DNA of 36,067 nucleotides from M55B175 sp964635265 (GCA_964635265.1 CAZWNV010000006.1:1-36067), one strand, 5' to 3'. Shown: positions 7,642 to 16,888, counted from the stretch's first letter. Notes: generated by a model not told the origin, from the sequence alone. A program made the numbers and translations.

Positions 7642-8811
7642 ATGAACATAGCCAGGCTCGCTGCTGAGCATCGGCGGATGATGGTCGATCTGCGGAGGCA
7701 GTTTCACATGTACCCGGAGACCGGGTGGCAGGAGCACGAAACCAGCAAAAGGGTGCAGACCGCCCTGGACAGTTTGCAGATTCCCTTTCGGCTGGTCCCG
7801 CCGACCGGTATCATAGCCGCCATCGAAGGAAAACAGCCAGGCAGAACAGTAGCTCTGCGGGCCGATATGGACGCCCTGCAGTTGACGGAGAAAAACGAGC
7901 ATGCCTATGTCTCCCGCAATCCCGGAGTTTGTCATGCATGCGGGCATGATGCCCACATGGCAATGCTGCTGGGAGCGGCGGCTGTGCTGGCCGGCATGAA
8001 GGATCAGATCAGAGGGACCGTCCAACTGATTTTTCAACCCGCAGAGGAAGACTTCGGCGGGGCCCGGGCAATGATTGCAGCAGGGGGGCTGCGCGGTGTG
8101 GACGCTATCTTTGGCCTGCATATTCTGGGGCGTCTGCCGCTCGGGCTGGCAGCGGTTGCCCCGGGCCCTGTAATGGCTGCCGCCAACCATTTTACCGTGC
8201 GTGTCAGCGGTCAGGGCGGCCATGGCGGCCAGCCCCACGAAGGCGTGGATGCTCTGCTTGCGGCCTCTGCCATCGTAATGAACCTCCAGTCCATAACCAG
8301 CCGGGAGATGAACCCGAATGATGCCGTTGTTGTCAGCATCGGCCGGATGGAAGCCGGTACGGCCTATAATATTATCGCCGGAAGCGCCACACTGGAAGGC
8401 ACTACCAGGTGTTTTTCCGAGGATGTCAATGCGGCTCTGCCCGAAAAGATGGAGCGGATCATTCAAAACACAGCGCAGGCCTACGGCGCCAGGGCGGAAC
8501 TCCATTACACCCGCTCTGTCCCGCCGACGGTCAATGATCCCTTTTGTACGCGGCTGGCCGGGCAATCGATTGATGCGATTCTGGGCGGGGGCGCTTGCCT
8601 GCAGCTGCCGCCGATCACGGGGGCGGAGGATTTTTCCTTTTATCTGCAGCAGGTTCCGGGCGTTTTTGTCTTCCTGGGCGGCGGCAACGAAGAAAAGGGG
8701 CTTGCTTTCCCCCAGCACCATGAATCCTTTGACATTGACGAGGATGCCCTGGAGCTGGGGGCTGCGCTGCATGCCCGGTTTGCGCTTGATTTTTTAAATG
8801 CCGGCCAGTAG
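7642..8811 (+). CDS. M20-family metallo-amidohydrolase (hippurate/N-acyl-amino-acid hydrolase type)
   Basis: A 389-residue protein of the usual HipO/IAA-amino-acid hydrolase length. ATG 7642 follows GAGGAGG. Family motifs are present in order: HMYPETGWQEHET near the N-terminus, ADMDAL, the metal-binding segment CHACGHDAH (residues 97-105), IFQPAEED with the catalytic Glu pair, and HGGQPHEGVDAL in the dimerisation domain. These enzymes hydrolyse the amide bond of N-acyl or N-aroyl amino acids, releasing a carboxylic acid and an amino acid, with two divalent metals. No signal peptide, so cytoplasmic. An aldehyde:ferredoxin oxidoreductase follows 174 bp downstream, which may act on a related carboxylate/aldehyde pair. 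The substrate is not readable from sequence. Confidence 0.9.
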   Translation: MNIARLAAEHRRMMVDLRRQFHMYPETGWQEHETSKRVQTALDSLQIPFRLVPPTGIIAAIEGKQPGRTVALRADMDALQLTEKNEHAYVSRNPGVCHACGHDAHMAMLLGAAAVLAGMKDQIRGTVQLIFQPAEEDFGGARAMIAAGGLRGVDAIFGLHILGRLPLGLAAVAPGPVMAAANHFTVRVSGQGGHGGQPHEGVDALLAASAIVMNLQSITSREMNPNDAVVVSIGRMEAGTAYNIIAGSATLEGTTRCFSEDVNAALPEKMERIIQNTAQAYGARAELHYTRSVPPTVNDPFCTRLAGQSIDAILGGGACLQLPPITGAEDFSFYLQQVPGVFVFLGGGNEEKGLAFPQHHESFDIDEDALELGAALHARFALDFLNAGQ

Positions 8812-8985
8812 CAGGTGCCGGGGGTGTCTGCAAAAAACTGCAAAGATTCGTATTGCAGGGCCTTGGGGGTGGATGATGGGGTCATATCAGGGAAGCACGG
8901 CAAATTCTTTGATACCCAGGGTTTTGCCCGTAATGTTTCCTGTATACACCGATGATTGTTTCCACTTATTTTCAGGAGGTGCCTT

Positions 8986-10722
8986 ATGGATACCATACTT
9001 CGCATTAACATGGGGGCCGCGGGCGGCCCGCAGGCGCGCAGCGAACCGCTTGGCGACTATGCCGGCATGGGCGGCCGGGGCCTTACCTCGGCCATTATCG
9101 CCGCGGAAGTACCCCCGCGCTGCCATCCTCTGGGGGAAGACAACAAGCTGGTGATCGCCCCCGGGATGCTCTCGGGCACCAAGGCCGCCATGTCCGGCAG
9201 GATTTCGGTCGGCTGCAAGAGCCCGCTCACCGGCGGGATCAAGGAGTCCAATTCCGGTGGGCAGGCCGCGCAGGTCCTGGCGCGGCTGGGCTATGCCGCT
9301 ATCGTGCTGGAGGGTAAGCCCAAGGAGAACACCTGCTGCAAAATCCGTATCAATACGGACGGCATCTCCATAGAGACGGACGAGAGCCTGCATATGCTCG
9401 GCAACTATGACCTGGTGGAACGGTTGAAAGAGGCCTACGGCGACAAAATCACCTGTATCTCCATCGGCCAGGCAGGGGAGATGAAGCTTGGCGCGGCATC
9501 CGTTGCGATAACGGATATGGAGCTGCGGCCCACCCGCCATGCCGGAAGAGGAGGCGTGGGCGCGGTCATGGGCGCCAAGGGGGTTAAGGCCATCGTCCTT
9601 GATGACAGCGGCACAAAGATGCGCGAAGCCGTGGATCCGCAGGCTTTCAAGGAAGCGAACCAGGCCTTTGTCAAGGGACTCCGCGAACATGCGGTGACCG
9701 GTCAGGGACTGCCCGCCTATGGCACCAACGTGCTGACCAACGTGGTAAACGAGGCAGGCGGCTATCCCACCCACAACTTCTCCTTCGGCCGCTTTGAAGG
9801 CGCAAGCCGGATAAGCGGTGAGACCCAGGCAGAAACCGAGACCAGCCGGGGAGGAAAGGCCACCCACGGCTGTCACAGGGGATGCGTGATCCGCTGCTCC
9901 GGGACGTACGTGGACAAGGAGGGCAATTACGTGAGCAAGCAGCCCGAGTACGAAACCGTCTGGTCTCACGGCGGCAATTGCGGCATAGACGACCTGGACG
10001 CCATAGCCCGGCTGGACCGCATGGACGATGATTTCGGCCTGGATACCATTGAAATGGGCGCAGCCATAGGAGTTGCCATGGAAGCGGGCCTTGCGGATTT
10101 CGGCGATGCAGAGGCCGCCATTAACCTGGTGGGCGAAGTGGGCAAGGGAACGACCCTGGGCCGGATTCTGGGAAGCGGTGCCGGTGTTGTCGGTCGGGTC
10201 TTCGGGGTTGAGCGGGTTCCGGTTGTGAAAAATCAGGCCATGCCCGCCTATGACCCCCGTGCGGTGCAGGGTATCGGGGTGACCTATGCCACAAGTACCA
10301 TGGGTGCCGATCACACGGCCGGATACGCGATAGCCAGCAATCTCTTGAACGTGGGCGGCACGGTGGACCCCTTGAAGCCGGCCGGCCAGGTGGAGTTGTC
10401 CAGGAATCTCCAGGTCGCCACCGCGGCCATTGATGCAACCGGCATGTGCCTGTTTATAGCCTTTGCCATCCTCGACCAGGAGGAGACCTTCCAGGCGCTG
10501 ATTGACATGATAAACGCCTTCCACGGCTTAAACCTTACCGCGGATGACGTAACTGCCCTGGGCCGGAAGATCCTTGGCATGGAGCGGGAATTCAACGAAA
10601 AGGCCGGTTTCGGCAAAGAAGACGACAGGCTCCCGGAATTTTTCCGCAAAGAGGCCTTTCCGCCGCATAACGTAACCTTTGCCGTCTCAGACGAAGAGCT
10701 GGATTCCGTCTATGATTTCTAA
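8986..10722 (+). CDS. Tungsten-type aldehyde:ferredoxin oxidoreductase (AOR family), full length
   Basis: The start is ATG 8986 behind AGGAGG (8974-8979); the in-frame codon at 8956 has no ribosome site. This gives 578 residues, normal for AOR. Domain 1 is recognised by GDYAGMGGRGLTS near the start and SGRISVGCKSPLTGG. The [4Fe-4S] ligands are Cys296, Cys300 and Cys304 (CHRGCVIRC) with the fourth, Cys488, in DATGMC; the other pterin-binding motif reads DDFGLD. All features of an active tungsto-bispterin enzyme are therefore in place. Such enzymes oxidise aldehydes to acids with ferredoxin, or run in reverse. No ferredoxin-like subunit is adjacent here. The aldehyde cannot be named. Confidence 0.93.
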   Translation: MDTILRINMGAAGGPQARSEPLGDYAGMGGRGLTSAIIAAEVPPRCHPLGEDNKLVIAPGMLSGTKAAMSGRISVGCKSPLTGGIKESNSGGQAAQVLARLGYAAIVLEGKPKENTCCKIRINTDGISIETDESLHMLGNYDLVERLKEAYGDKITCISIGQAGEMKLGAASVAITDMELRPTRHAGRGGVGAVMGAKGVKAIVLDDSGTKMREAVDPQAFKEANQAFVKGLREHAVTGQGLPAYGTNVLTNVVNEAGGYPTHNFSFGRFEGASRISGETQAETETSRGGKATHGCHRGCVIRCSGTYVDKEGNYVSKQPEYETVWSHGGNCGIDDLDAIARLDRMDDDFGLDTIEMGAAIGVAMEAGLADFGDAEAAINLVGEVGKGTTLGRILGSGAGVVGRVFGVERVPVVKNQAMPAYDPRAVQGIGVTYATSTMGADHTAGYAIASNLLNVGGTVDPLKPAGQVELSRNLQVATAAIDATGMCLFIAFAILDQEETFQALIDMINAFHGLNLTADDVTALGRKILGMEREFNEKAGFGKEDDRLPEFFRKEAFPPHNVTFAVSDEELDSVYDF

Positions 10723-10737
10723 GGCTCCGGATTGCAG

Positions 10738-11334
10738 ATGCCGTTTGCGGCCGCCCATATCCGCCTTGCAGTAAGAGAATCCCGGCTGCCTGTCTTTTAC
10801 GAGCTCCTGGCAGCCGGGTTTTTCGTGGATGCCCCGCAGAGCTGCAGCATCCGGCAGCTTTTGACGGATGTGTCGGGTATGGACGCGGAGTATGCGGAAT
10901 ACCGGATTCAGACTGTGTTCGTAAACGGCCGGGCGGTGGATGATTTCGACAGCCCATTGGTCGGAAAAGATGCTGTAGTGGCACTTTCCGCAGCCATGCC
11001 GGGCCTTGTGGGAGCCGTGCTGCGGCGCGGGAGTCCGCTTGGCAGCATGCGCGGGGTGGGAGCAGACAAGGGCGCTCCTGGAACGGAGATGTCCCGGGAG
11101 GTGCCGATTACGCTCAAGCTTTTCAACCAGGTGGCAGCGGAGCTCGGCCCGGGTTTTCTTGCCGCCGGCATTCGGATCCCGACGGCCCGCTTGGCGGATT
11201 TTCTGGCAAAGCATCCGGATTTGGCCGTTGAGGCCGTGCAGGCAGGCGGCAAAAATCGTCCGGCGGCCGATCTGCCGGAGGTCCTGGCCGGTGCCGGCGA
11301 ATACATATGCCTTTTTGTCAAAATTGCGGAATAG
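10738..11334 (+). CDS. AOR-adjacent protein of unknown function, weak MoaD/ThiS-like N-terminal half
   Basis: A 198-residue protein starting 15 bp after the AOR stop. The ATG at 10738 is used; TTG 10732 is the alternative and sits better behind AAGG. In the first half, QTVFVNGRAVDDFDSPLVGKD recalls a beta-grasp sulfur-carrier fold (MoaD/ThiS), as seen in small proteins next to many AORs that need a pterin cofactor. However, there is no C-terminal Gly-Gly. The second half, about residues 120-198, is not recognised. The position suggests a role in cofactor supply or assembly for the AOR. That the gene is real is supported by composition and tight spacing; its role is a guess. Confidence 0.6.
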   Translation: MPFAAAHIRLAVRESRLPVFYELLAAGFFVDAPQSCSIRQLLTDVSGMDAEYAEYRIQTVFVNGRAVDDFDSPLVGKDAVVALSAAMPGLVGAVLRRGSPLGSMRGVGADKGAPGTEMSREVPITLKLFNQVAAELGPGFLAAGIRIPTARLADFLAKHPDLAVEAVQAGGKNRPAADLPEVLAGAGEYICLFVKIAE

Positions 11335-11412
11335 CGTTTCAAGGCCGCTGAGCAGGATGAACGCTATCGCTGACCCAAAACCGAAACTTTCGATTCCGCG
11401 GGGATATCAAAA

Positions 11413-12321
11413 ATGCCTCAGATTGCGCATGCGGGGGAAGCATACATCGACTCCAATGGAATCCGAATTGCCTATGATACTTTCGGGGATCCCAGTAATA
11501 GACCGGTAATACTTATCCAGGGTCTCAACATGCAGATGGTTGCCTGGGAAGTTGATTTTTGCAAAGCTCTGGCTGGCCGAGACAATTACGTGATACGGTT
11601 TGACAACCGGGATGTGGGGCACAGCACTTGGTGCAGGGAAGCCGGTCTGCCGGATTTGGGGAAACTTATGCAGGATGCAGCACAGGGCAGCTCGGTGGCA
11701 GCACCCTACACCCTGACCGACATGGCGGCTGATACTATTGGAGTTTTAGATGGGCTGGGCATTGAAAAGGCGCACGTGGCAGGAGTTTCGATGGGGGGCA
11801 TGATTGCCCAAACCATGGCTGTCCGCTATCCGGAGCGCATCTCTTCCCTGACGTCGATCAGTTCTTCCACGGGGGACCTGACGCTATCGGCGCCGACAGA
11901 AGAGGCCCGGCAGGTGCTCTTTACGCAGCCGCCTGAAGACCGTGAGGCCTATGTGGAACACAGAGTAAAGCTCTGGCAAACCCTTAGTGGATCAGAAGCT
12001 CAGATCGATGTTGATCACGTACGCCGACGCGAAGGGATGTTTTACGACCGGGGACGCAATCCTGCGGCCCCCATTCGGCAGCTTGCCGCTATAATAGCGT
12101 CGGGAAATCGACGGGCAAACCTTGAAAAAGTGAATATACCGACCCTGGTAATTCACGGCGATATGGATCCCCTCATGCCCCTGGCCTGTGGCGAGGATAC
12201 GGCAAATGCCGTTCCTGGTGCAAAAATGCGTATTATTTGCGGCATGGGGCATAATTTGGATATTATGCCCTCAGTATGGGATCTGGTGATAGAAGCAATC
12301 CGGGAACATATCAAACAATAA
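11413..12321 (+). CDS. Alpha/beta-hydrolase (esterase/lactonase-like)
   Basis: A 302-residue alpha/beta-hydrolase. The nucleophile elbow is GVSMGG with Ser126, the acid is probably Asp252 in HGDMDP, and the base is His280 in GMGHN, giving a full catalytic triad. FDNRDVGHS after strand 4 is typical of the epoxide-hydrolase/proline-iminopeptidase branch. No signal peptide. It starts 78 bp after the AOR-adjacent gene with only a weak ribosome site. Base composition is clearly less GC-rich than the AOR before it, so it may have been added later. It converges with the minus-strand flavoprotein. Substrates could be esters, lactones or enol-lactones. Confidence 0.88.
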   Translation: MPQIAHAGEAYIDSNGIRIAYDTFGDPSNRPVILIQGLNMQMVAWEVDFCKALAGRDNYVIRFDNRDVGHSTWCREAGLPDLGKLMQDAAQGSSVAAPYTLTDMAADTIGVLDGLGIEKAHVAGVSMGGMIAQTMAVRYPERISSLTSISSSTGDLTLSAPTEEARQVLFTQPPEDREAYVEHRVKLWQTLSGSEAQIDVDHVRRREGMFYDRGRNPAAPIRQLAAIIASGNRRANLEKVNIPTLVIHGDMDPLMPLACGEDTANAVPGAKMRIICGMGHNLDIMPSVWDLVIEAIREHIKQ

Positions 12322-12354
12322 AAATGGTTCCCGATCGGTCAATTCAGGGCAAAC

Positions 12355-13986
12355 CTATGTCCCGGCTACCGGGACATGATCGATAAAAACCCCGGTATTT
12401 AGCTGTCGCACCTGAATGTTGCTGCGCCACCTCCGGTCATCGGGCGCAGGGAAATCGCTTCGGAAATGCGACCCTCTGCTTTCTGTCCGTTCAAGGGCAC
12501 AACGACAGATCATCTCACCGACCAGACGCATATTTTGAAATTCCAGGAACCGGATCAAATCTTTGGGAGTTATCACAGCAGCCTGGATGCCCTTCCATTC
12601 CGAGACAGCTTTGAGGGCTTTGCCGAGTGATTGCTGATCACGCAGAATGCCTGCATTGATCCACATCGTTTGTTTGAGTCCCCGGACCAGGTCCCGGACC
12701 GCTGGCCCCTCTTTTGCTGCCATAGCCTCAAGGCGCTGTTTTTCTTTGCCAGCAGATTTGGCCATGTCCCCGGTTTTGGCCGCGGATCGGGCTTTTTCCG
12801 CTGCAGCGCGGCCTGCAACGCCTCCCATAACAATCACTTCAGCCAAAGAATTGCCCCCCAGACGGTTGGCCCCGTGAACCCCGGCAGCGGCCTCACCTGC
12901 AGCAAATAAGCCTGAACAGGCGGTTTTGCCGGTCAAGTCGGTAACTATACCGCCCATGCAAAAGTGCGTGGTGGGTGAGACTTCAAAGACCCTATCGCCT
13001 TTGGACCAACCTGTCGGTAATAGTTTGGCAACGGTTCGGGCAGCCTCATCGGACATTGCTCCCAGATCCATATACACACTTCCTTTCTGTTCAGGATCTG
13101 CAAGAATCTCCTTCATAATGATCTGCGCCAATTCATCCCGCGTGACGGTTTGGGGGGAATGCCCATGAGCCGCAACTATATCCTGACCTTTGCTGTTTTT
13201 CAACACGACCCCGTCCTGGCCAAGGATCCGTTCATATAAGAGGATCCGGTTGCCGCGTTTGCCATGGGCTGTCGGATAAAACTGAACAAACTCCATATCC
13301 TGGAGAGGAACCCCCATGCTCAGGGCCAGCGCCTGACCGTCCCCCGTAATACCCGGCGCATTATTGGTATTCTGATACACATGCCCGAAGCCGCCTGTGG
13401 CAATAACAACGGCCCCGGCTTCTACAGCGAAAAAGGTCCCGTCCTCGCTGATCCCGGTGGCGCCGCAGACCCTGCCTTCCGAAACCAGCAGGGATGAAAC
13501 AAGTGTTTTGCTTTGGAAGCGGACACCGCAGTCCCGTGCTTTTTTTTTGAGGGGCAGGACCAGATCACTTCCCCTTAAATTTTCACCCATCAAATGCCGT
13601 GCATGAGTATGGCCGGGTATTTTGATCACCACGGGATTGTCTTTGTCGTCAACAGTGAATTTCATCCCCCAGGATTTGAGCAGTGCGGTCTCTTTAGGGA
13701 CCAAATTCGTGAATTTGTCCACAATATCCGGGTTGTTCAGGTGCCATCCGCCCTCAAGGGTATCGACGGCATGAATTCTGCCGGTGTCCTTGGGATCTCC
13801 CCAACCGGAGGAGGCAATAATGGCTTTGGAAAGGTAGGTGTTGGTGGCATGGCCGATTCGTGCTTTGGATATTAGCAGAACATCGCAGCCGTTTTCTGCA
13901 GCAGCAATGGCCGCCCGTAAACCCGCCGCTCCGCTTCCGATGACCAGTACATCACACGTTGTTGTTTCCTGATTTACAAAGAACAT
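12355..13986 (-). CDS. FAD-dependent dehydrogenase of the fumarate reductase/succinate dehydrogenase flavoprotein family
   Basis: The start is ATG 13986 directly behind GGAGGAAAC; the codon at 14049 has no such site. The product has 543 residues. The dinucleotide-binding motif is GSGAAG at residues 17-22. Further family marks are EFVQFYPTA, HFCMGGIVTD, GANRLGGNSLAE in the FAD-binding core and ALERTESRGSHFRSDFP in the C-terminal helical domain. Relatives include SdhA/FrdA, L-aspartate oxidase and various ene-reductases or acyl dehydrogenases. No iron-sulfur or membrane subunit is beside it. It is read after a universal stress protein gene 136 bp upstream and a permease further up, so it may act on the imported compound. 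Direction and substrate are unknown. Confidence 0.9.
   Translation of the reverse strand: MFFVNQETTTCDVLVIGSGAAGLRAAIAAAENGCDVLLISKARIGHATNTYLSKAIIASSGWGDPKDTGRIHAVDTLEGGWHLNNPDIVDKFTNLVPKETALLKSWGMKFTVDDKDNPVVIKIPGHTHARHLMGENLRGSDLVLPLKKKARDCGVRFQSKTLVSSLLVSEGRVCGATGISEDGTFFAVEAGAVVIATGGFGHVYQNTNNAPGITGDGQALALSMGVPLQDMEFVQFYPTAHGKRGNRILLYERILGQDGVVLKNSKGQDIVAAHGHSPQTVTRDELAQIIMKEILADPEQKGSVYMDLGAMSDEAARTVAKLLPTGWSKGDRVFEVSPTTHFCMGGIVTDLTGKTACSGLFAAGEAAAGVHGANRLGGNSLAEVIVMGGVAGRAAAEKARSAAKTGDMAKSAGKEKQRLEAMAAKEGPAVRDLVRGLKQTMWINAGILRDQQSLGKALKAVSEWKGIQAAVITPKDLIRFLEFQNMRLVGEMICRCALERTESRGSHFRSDFPAPDDRRWRSNIQVRQLNTGVFIDHVPVAGT
12357..12377. repeat. Perfect hairpin (9-bp stem, 3-nt loop) at the end of two converging genes
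   Basis: ATGTCCCGG and CCGGGACAT are separated by CTA. On the minus strand the hairpin covers the last codons and touches the stop of the flavoprotein gene. On the plus strand it lies 36 bp after the hydrolase stop. It may stop or stabilise either transcript, but no T-tract follows on either strand. Confidence 0.45.
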
Positions 13987-14122
13987 TGTTTCCTCCGTGG
14001 CCTCGTGCGAACAAGTCTCTTTCTGCCTGTTTGAGGTCGGCCGTTTCAAATGGGGGCAGGATTACCAAAGCACTCTTTATCTGCGGCCGGTGGCGCTGAC
14101 CGGGAGCAACGAACCAGTGGTA

Positions 14123-14650
14123 TTATTCGTCAAGGCGAACTGCCAGGACTGGTATTCTTGATTTTTTTAAAACCGCCCGCGTTGTCGAACCAAGGTCTCC
14201 CAAAATCCCCCGGCGTCCATGGGTCCCCATCACAATAAGATCGGAGCCCCGTTCTTTCGAGGTTTCAATGATTTTATCAACAGGGTCATCCCCGTACACA
14301 ACCAAAATTTCGTCAGTAGTAAACGGTTCCGTGTTTCCTTCGGCTTGAATATTCTCTGTCACCTGGCTGATCCCTTCACGCATTATTACATTATCCCGCC
14401 TTTTGCCGGAAAGGGATTCGCGCGCTTCGCTAATTCGTCGTTCTTTGATATCCTGCCATTGCCCCTCCGGCAGAACTGCGGCAAGGATTTCCTCGGGGGT
14501 GAAGCTGCCCTCGATAACATGCAAAATTGTAAGGGTTGCTCCATAAGAGTTGGCAAGACTGGCAGCGTAAGAAAAGGCACGCATTGAGGTGTCAGAAAGA
14601 TCGGTGGTGTATAAAATGTTCTGGATCGTGACTTTTTTCGTTTTAACCAT
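14123..14650 (-). CDS. Universal stress protein (UspA family)
   Basis: A 175-residue protein. ATG 14650 is chosen because GGAGG lies 5 bases upstream; the in-frame codon at 14662 has none. The N-terminal NILYTTDLSD is the usual first strand and nucleotide contact. The C-terminal GTHGRRGILGDLGST matches the ATP-binding loop of UspA-like proteins, one residue shorter between the second Gly and Gly-Ser than the classic G-x2-G-x9-G pattern. Single-domain proteins of this type bind ATP and often sit next to transporters in anaerobes. It lies between the flavoprotein and, across the assembly gap, a small membrane protein and permease, all on the same strand. Confidence 0.9.
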   Translation of the reverse strand: MVKTKKVTIQNILYTTDLSDTSMRAFSYAASLANSYGATLTILHVIEGSFTPEEILAAVLPEGQWQDIKERRISEARESLSGKRRDNVIMREGISQVTENIQAEGNTEPFTTDEILVVYGDDPVDKIIETSKERGSDLIVMGTHGRRGILGDLGSTTRAVLKKSRIPVLAVRLDE

Positions 14651-14669
14651 TTTATCCTCCATTAGTTAT

Positions 14670-14769
14670 NNNNNNNNNNNNNNNNNNNNNNNNNNNNNNN
14701 NNNNNNNNNNNNNNNNNNNNNNNNNNNNNNNNNNNNNNNNNNNNNNNNNNNNNNNNNNNNNNNNNNNNN
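14670..14769. other. Assembly gap (100 N)
   Basis: Exactly 100 unknown bases, the conventional filler for a scaffold gap of unknown size. It falls between the start of the universal stress protein gene and the stop of the small membrane protein gene, so a further gene may be missing here. Confidence 0.99.
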
Positions 14770-14794
14770 GATAGAAAATCTTGATAATGGAGCC

Positions 14795-15019
14795 TCAGGT
14801 GTTGTGCAAGGCTTTCTGCATTTGTTTTCGAAACATGGGTTGATAAATGAACCAAAACAAAGCGAGCCACAAAAAAAGGATAGCGAATAAGTATTTGCTG
14901 TCCGAAAAAAAGTGCTTGAGCAGATAAATTCCCCCCAATACTATAATCATCCCGGCTATGGTGTAAGGAATGCATACTTTCAGTAATTTCAGCCTTTGTT
15001 TCAATTCCTGTTTCCACAT
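14795..15019 (-). CDS. Small two-helix membrane protein, probable permease partner
   Basis: A 74-residue protein from ATG 15019, with GGGGGG about 5 bases upstream; the codon at 15067 would add an unsupported N-terminal tail. Two hydrophobic segments, about residues 18-35 and 43-60, are separated by a short charged turn. A basic N-terminus (KQELKQRLK) and basic C-terminal tail (RKQMQKA) place both ends inside. It begins 67 bp after the permease stop on the same strand. Small two-helix proteins of this kind often accompany secondary transporters, but I do not recognise the family, so the partnership is inferred from position only. Confidence 0.75.
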   Translation of the reverse strand: MWKQELKQRLKLLKVCIPYTIAGMIIVLGGIYLLKHFFSDSKYLFAILFLWLALFWFIYQPMFRKQMQKALHNT

Positions 15020-15086
15020 GGTTTCCCCCCCTGTTTTAGTGCTCCGGAGAAAGTATCTCCGGAGCATCTATCATACATCATATATT

Positions 15087-16478
15087 TTATCCTTCTGATG
15101 TTTGGCCATTTTTCTCAGGATAATATTCCAGGGTAAAGAAAAGGATTGTCCCTATAATCAGTGCAATCGTCGGCCCCGACCAAAAGGGGCTGTCCCACAA
15201 TTCGATATAGTTTGAGGTTATCAGAGAGGCGGCCATGATGCCCGCAATGCCTCTTTGCAGGTTTGTTTGGCATATGGAAAAAGCAATATAACTGCAAAGA
15301 TATCCCTGGATAAGCAAAGTCAGGCCAAAACCGATGCTGATTGCAGGCATTATGATCTGGACAATCGGGTGGAAAACCATGGCAAGGCTCATCCCCCAAA
15401 AGAAACTCGAAGCGCCTCCCCAATACGAGGGCTCTTCTTTTGGTGTAGAATATTTATACCGGTTCATGACCACAGCCTGGGCGGCTGTCCACTGCGGTCC
15501 GCACAAAGGCAGAAAAGGTGTGCAGATACCTTCACCAACATTGCGAATACCGGTTATAACGTGGTTCCGCACAGAGCGGTATGGAATTTTTTCATCCTTT
15601 CGGGCCGCATCCGCTTCGGCAATAAGCGACTCAAGAACGATGATGTCGCCGAAGGCAAGAACATAAGCGACAATTGCCAAGGAAATGGCAGAGACCCACA
15701 TTGCAGTTGTGGGAAATCCCAGGCCGATCAAGCTGAAGTTCTGGAGCATTTCCCCTGCTGGCATGGAAATGATAAGTTGGTCAAAGACACCGGTCGGGGG
15801 CGAAATTTCGCCGGTAACAAGCCCTATCGCGTATCCGATAACAAAGCCGGGAGCAATCCCATAGCTGGCGATCCATCTTAACAGGCCGTTTTTTTCCCGA
15901 TATGCCATACCCCGTCTCGAAAAGAGGATGAAAAAGCTGAGAAGGCCGGAAATTCCAAATGAAATCGGCATGTTGCTAACATACGGTTCCTTTGGATCAA
16001 GGATTTTCTGCAGTGCTGATAAACCGGCTCCCAGAATGATTCCAGCCCGCATGGATATGGGAAAATGGGTAATTACTTTTTTCACGACCCCGGAGATCCC
16101 CAGAAAGATAAAAATCAATCCGACCAGGACTTGTAATGCAATCAAGGCCTTGATTCTTTCGGGCCCTTCCGAGTACCCGACCAGATAGGATATGTATAGC
16201 GGTATCCCTGCTGTAATCCAGCCGGAAACAGAAGGATCCCCAAAGGATAGATGCAAAAGGTAGAGAAAATTGTTGATTACCACCATCAATACGGCAATTT
16301 CGATTGGTATGCCCAGGACATTGGTCATGGCGGCAGTAATCCCAAGTGGTACACAGCATAGAATAATGCCTTGTATGAAATCCTGGTATTCAATTCTGTA
16401 GTGAATAAACGGAAGCCTGAGCATCAGTGGGCCTGCACTATATGGTTGCTCAGCGCCGTACTCCCTTTTTGCGACCAT
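15087..16478 (-). CDS. Polytopic permease, probably UraA/SLC26-fold (NCS2-like)
   Basis: A 463-residue integral membrane protein. The start at 16478 has GGAGG 7 bases upstream; the codon at 16541 lacks one. About 12-14 hydrophobic segments are visible. FGDPSVSGWITAGIPLYISYL in the third segment region and HFPISMRAGIILGAGLSAL resemble the half-helix and GLKAG-like stretches of nucleobase/anion permeases of the UraA-SLC26 fold, so a proton- or anion-coupled importer is likely. It is the first gene of the minus-strand group and diverges from the GntR regulator, which probably controls it. The transported compound is unknown, and the exact family is a moderate-confidence call. Confidence 0.75.
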   Translation of the reverse strand: MVAKREYGAEQPYSAGPLMLRLPFIHYRIEYQDFIQGIILCCVPLGITAAMTNVLGIPIEIAVLMVVINNFLYLLHLSFGDPSVSGWITAGIPLYISYLVGYSEGPERIKALIALQVLVGLIFIFLGISGVVKKVITHFPISMRAGIILGAGLSALQKILDPKEPYVSNMPISFGISGLLSFFILFSRRGMAYREKNGLLRWIASYGIAPGFVIGYAIGLVTGEISPPTGVFDQLIISMPAGEMLQNFSLIGLGFPTTAMWVSAISLAIVAYVLAFGDIIVLESLIAEADAARKDEKIPYRSVRNHVITGIRNVGEGICTPFLPLCGPQWTAAQAVVMNRYKYSTPKEEPSYWGGASSFFWGMSLAMVFHPIVQIIMPAISIGFGLTLLIQGYLCSYIAFSICQTNLQRGIAGIMAASLITSNYIELWDSPFWSGPTIALIIGTILFFTLEYYPEKNGQTSEG

Positions 16479-16888
16479 GCGGTTACCTCCTTGCAGCAGT
16501 TTTTTGTTTGAGAAAAATGGTGAGATGGAAAATTCGGACACCCTCCCTTGAATATGCCTGTTTCGCCTTTATTCACCTCCCTTCCGATTCAATAAAACCC
16601 GAATGAAAGACCGCGCCGGTTTATAATACAGTTTTCCCACCCGTTGCCATGAGATGAGGTGTTCGCATGCTTAAGCTGCCGCCTGAAAACAAATTATACC
16701 CGGTAATCCCATTAAACAGACGGCGGAATAGCAAGGGGATTGCAGCTCTAGACATTTGTTCTCGGAGAAAACATCGTTTATTTTATCGCTCAAAAAAAAC
16801 CCCCACTCAGGTTGCGAACACATTAGAAAAAACCGTTTGAAGGCGTCTTTTGTTGACTGAAGCTACTTGAATTGTTTCCGCCTCAGGT

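Noticed and set aside
8887..10524. Minus-strand open frame of 545 codons opposite the full AOR
   Set aside because: The plus-strand AOR has all family motifs and a strong ribosome site; the minus frame is low-complexity and His/Gly-rich without a family.
14589..14774. Open frame running into the N gap
   Set aside because: Most of it is unknown bases and it overlaps the start region of the universal stress protein gene on the other strand.
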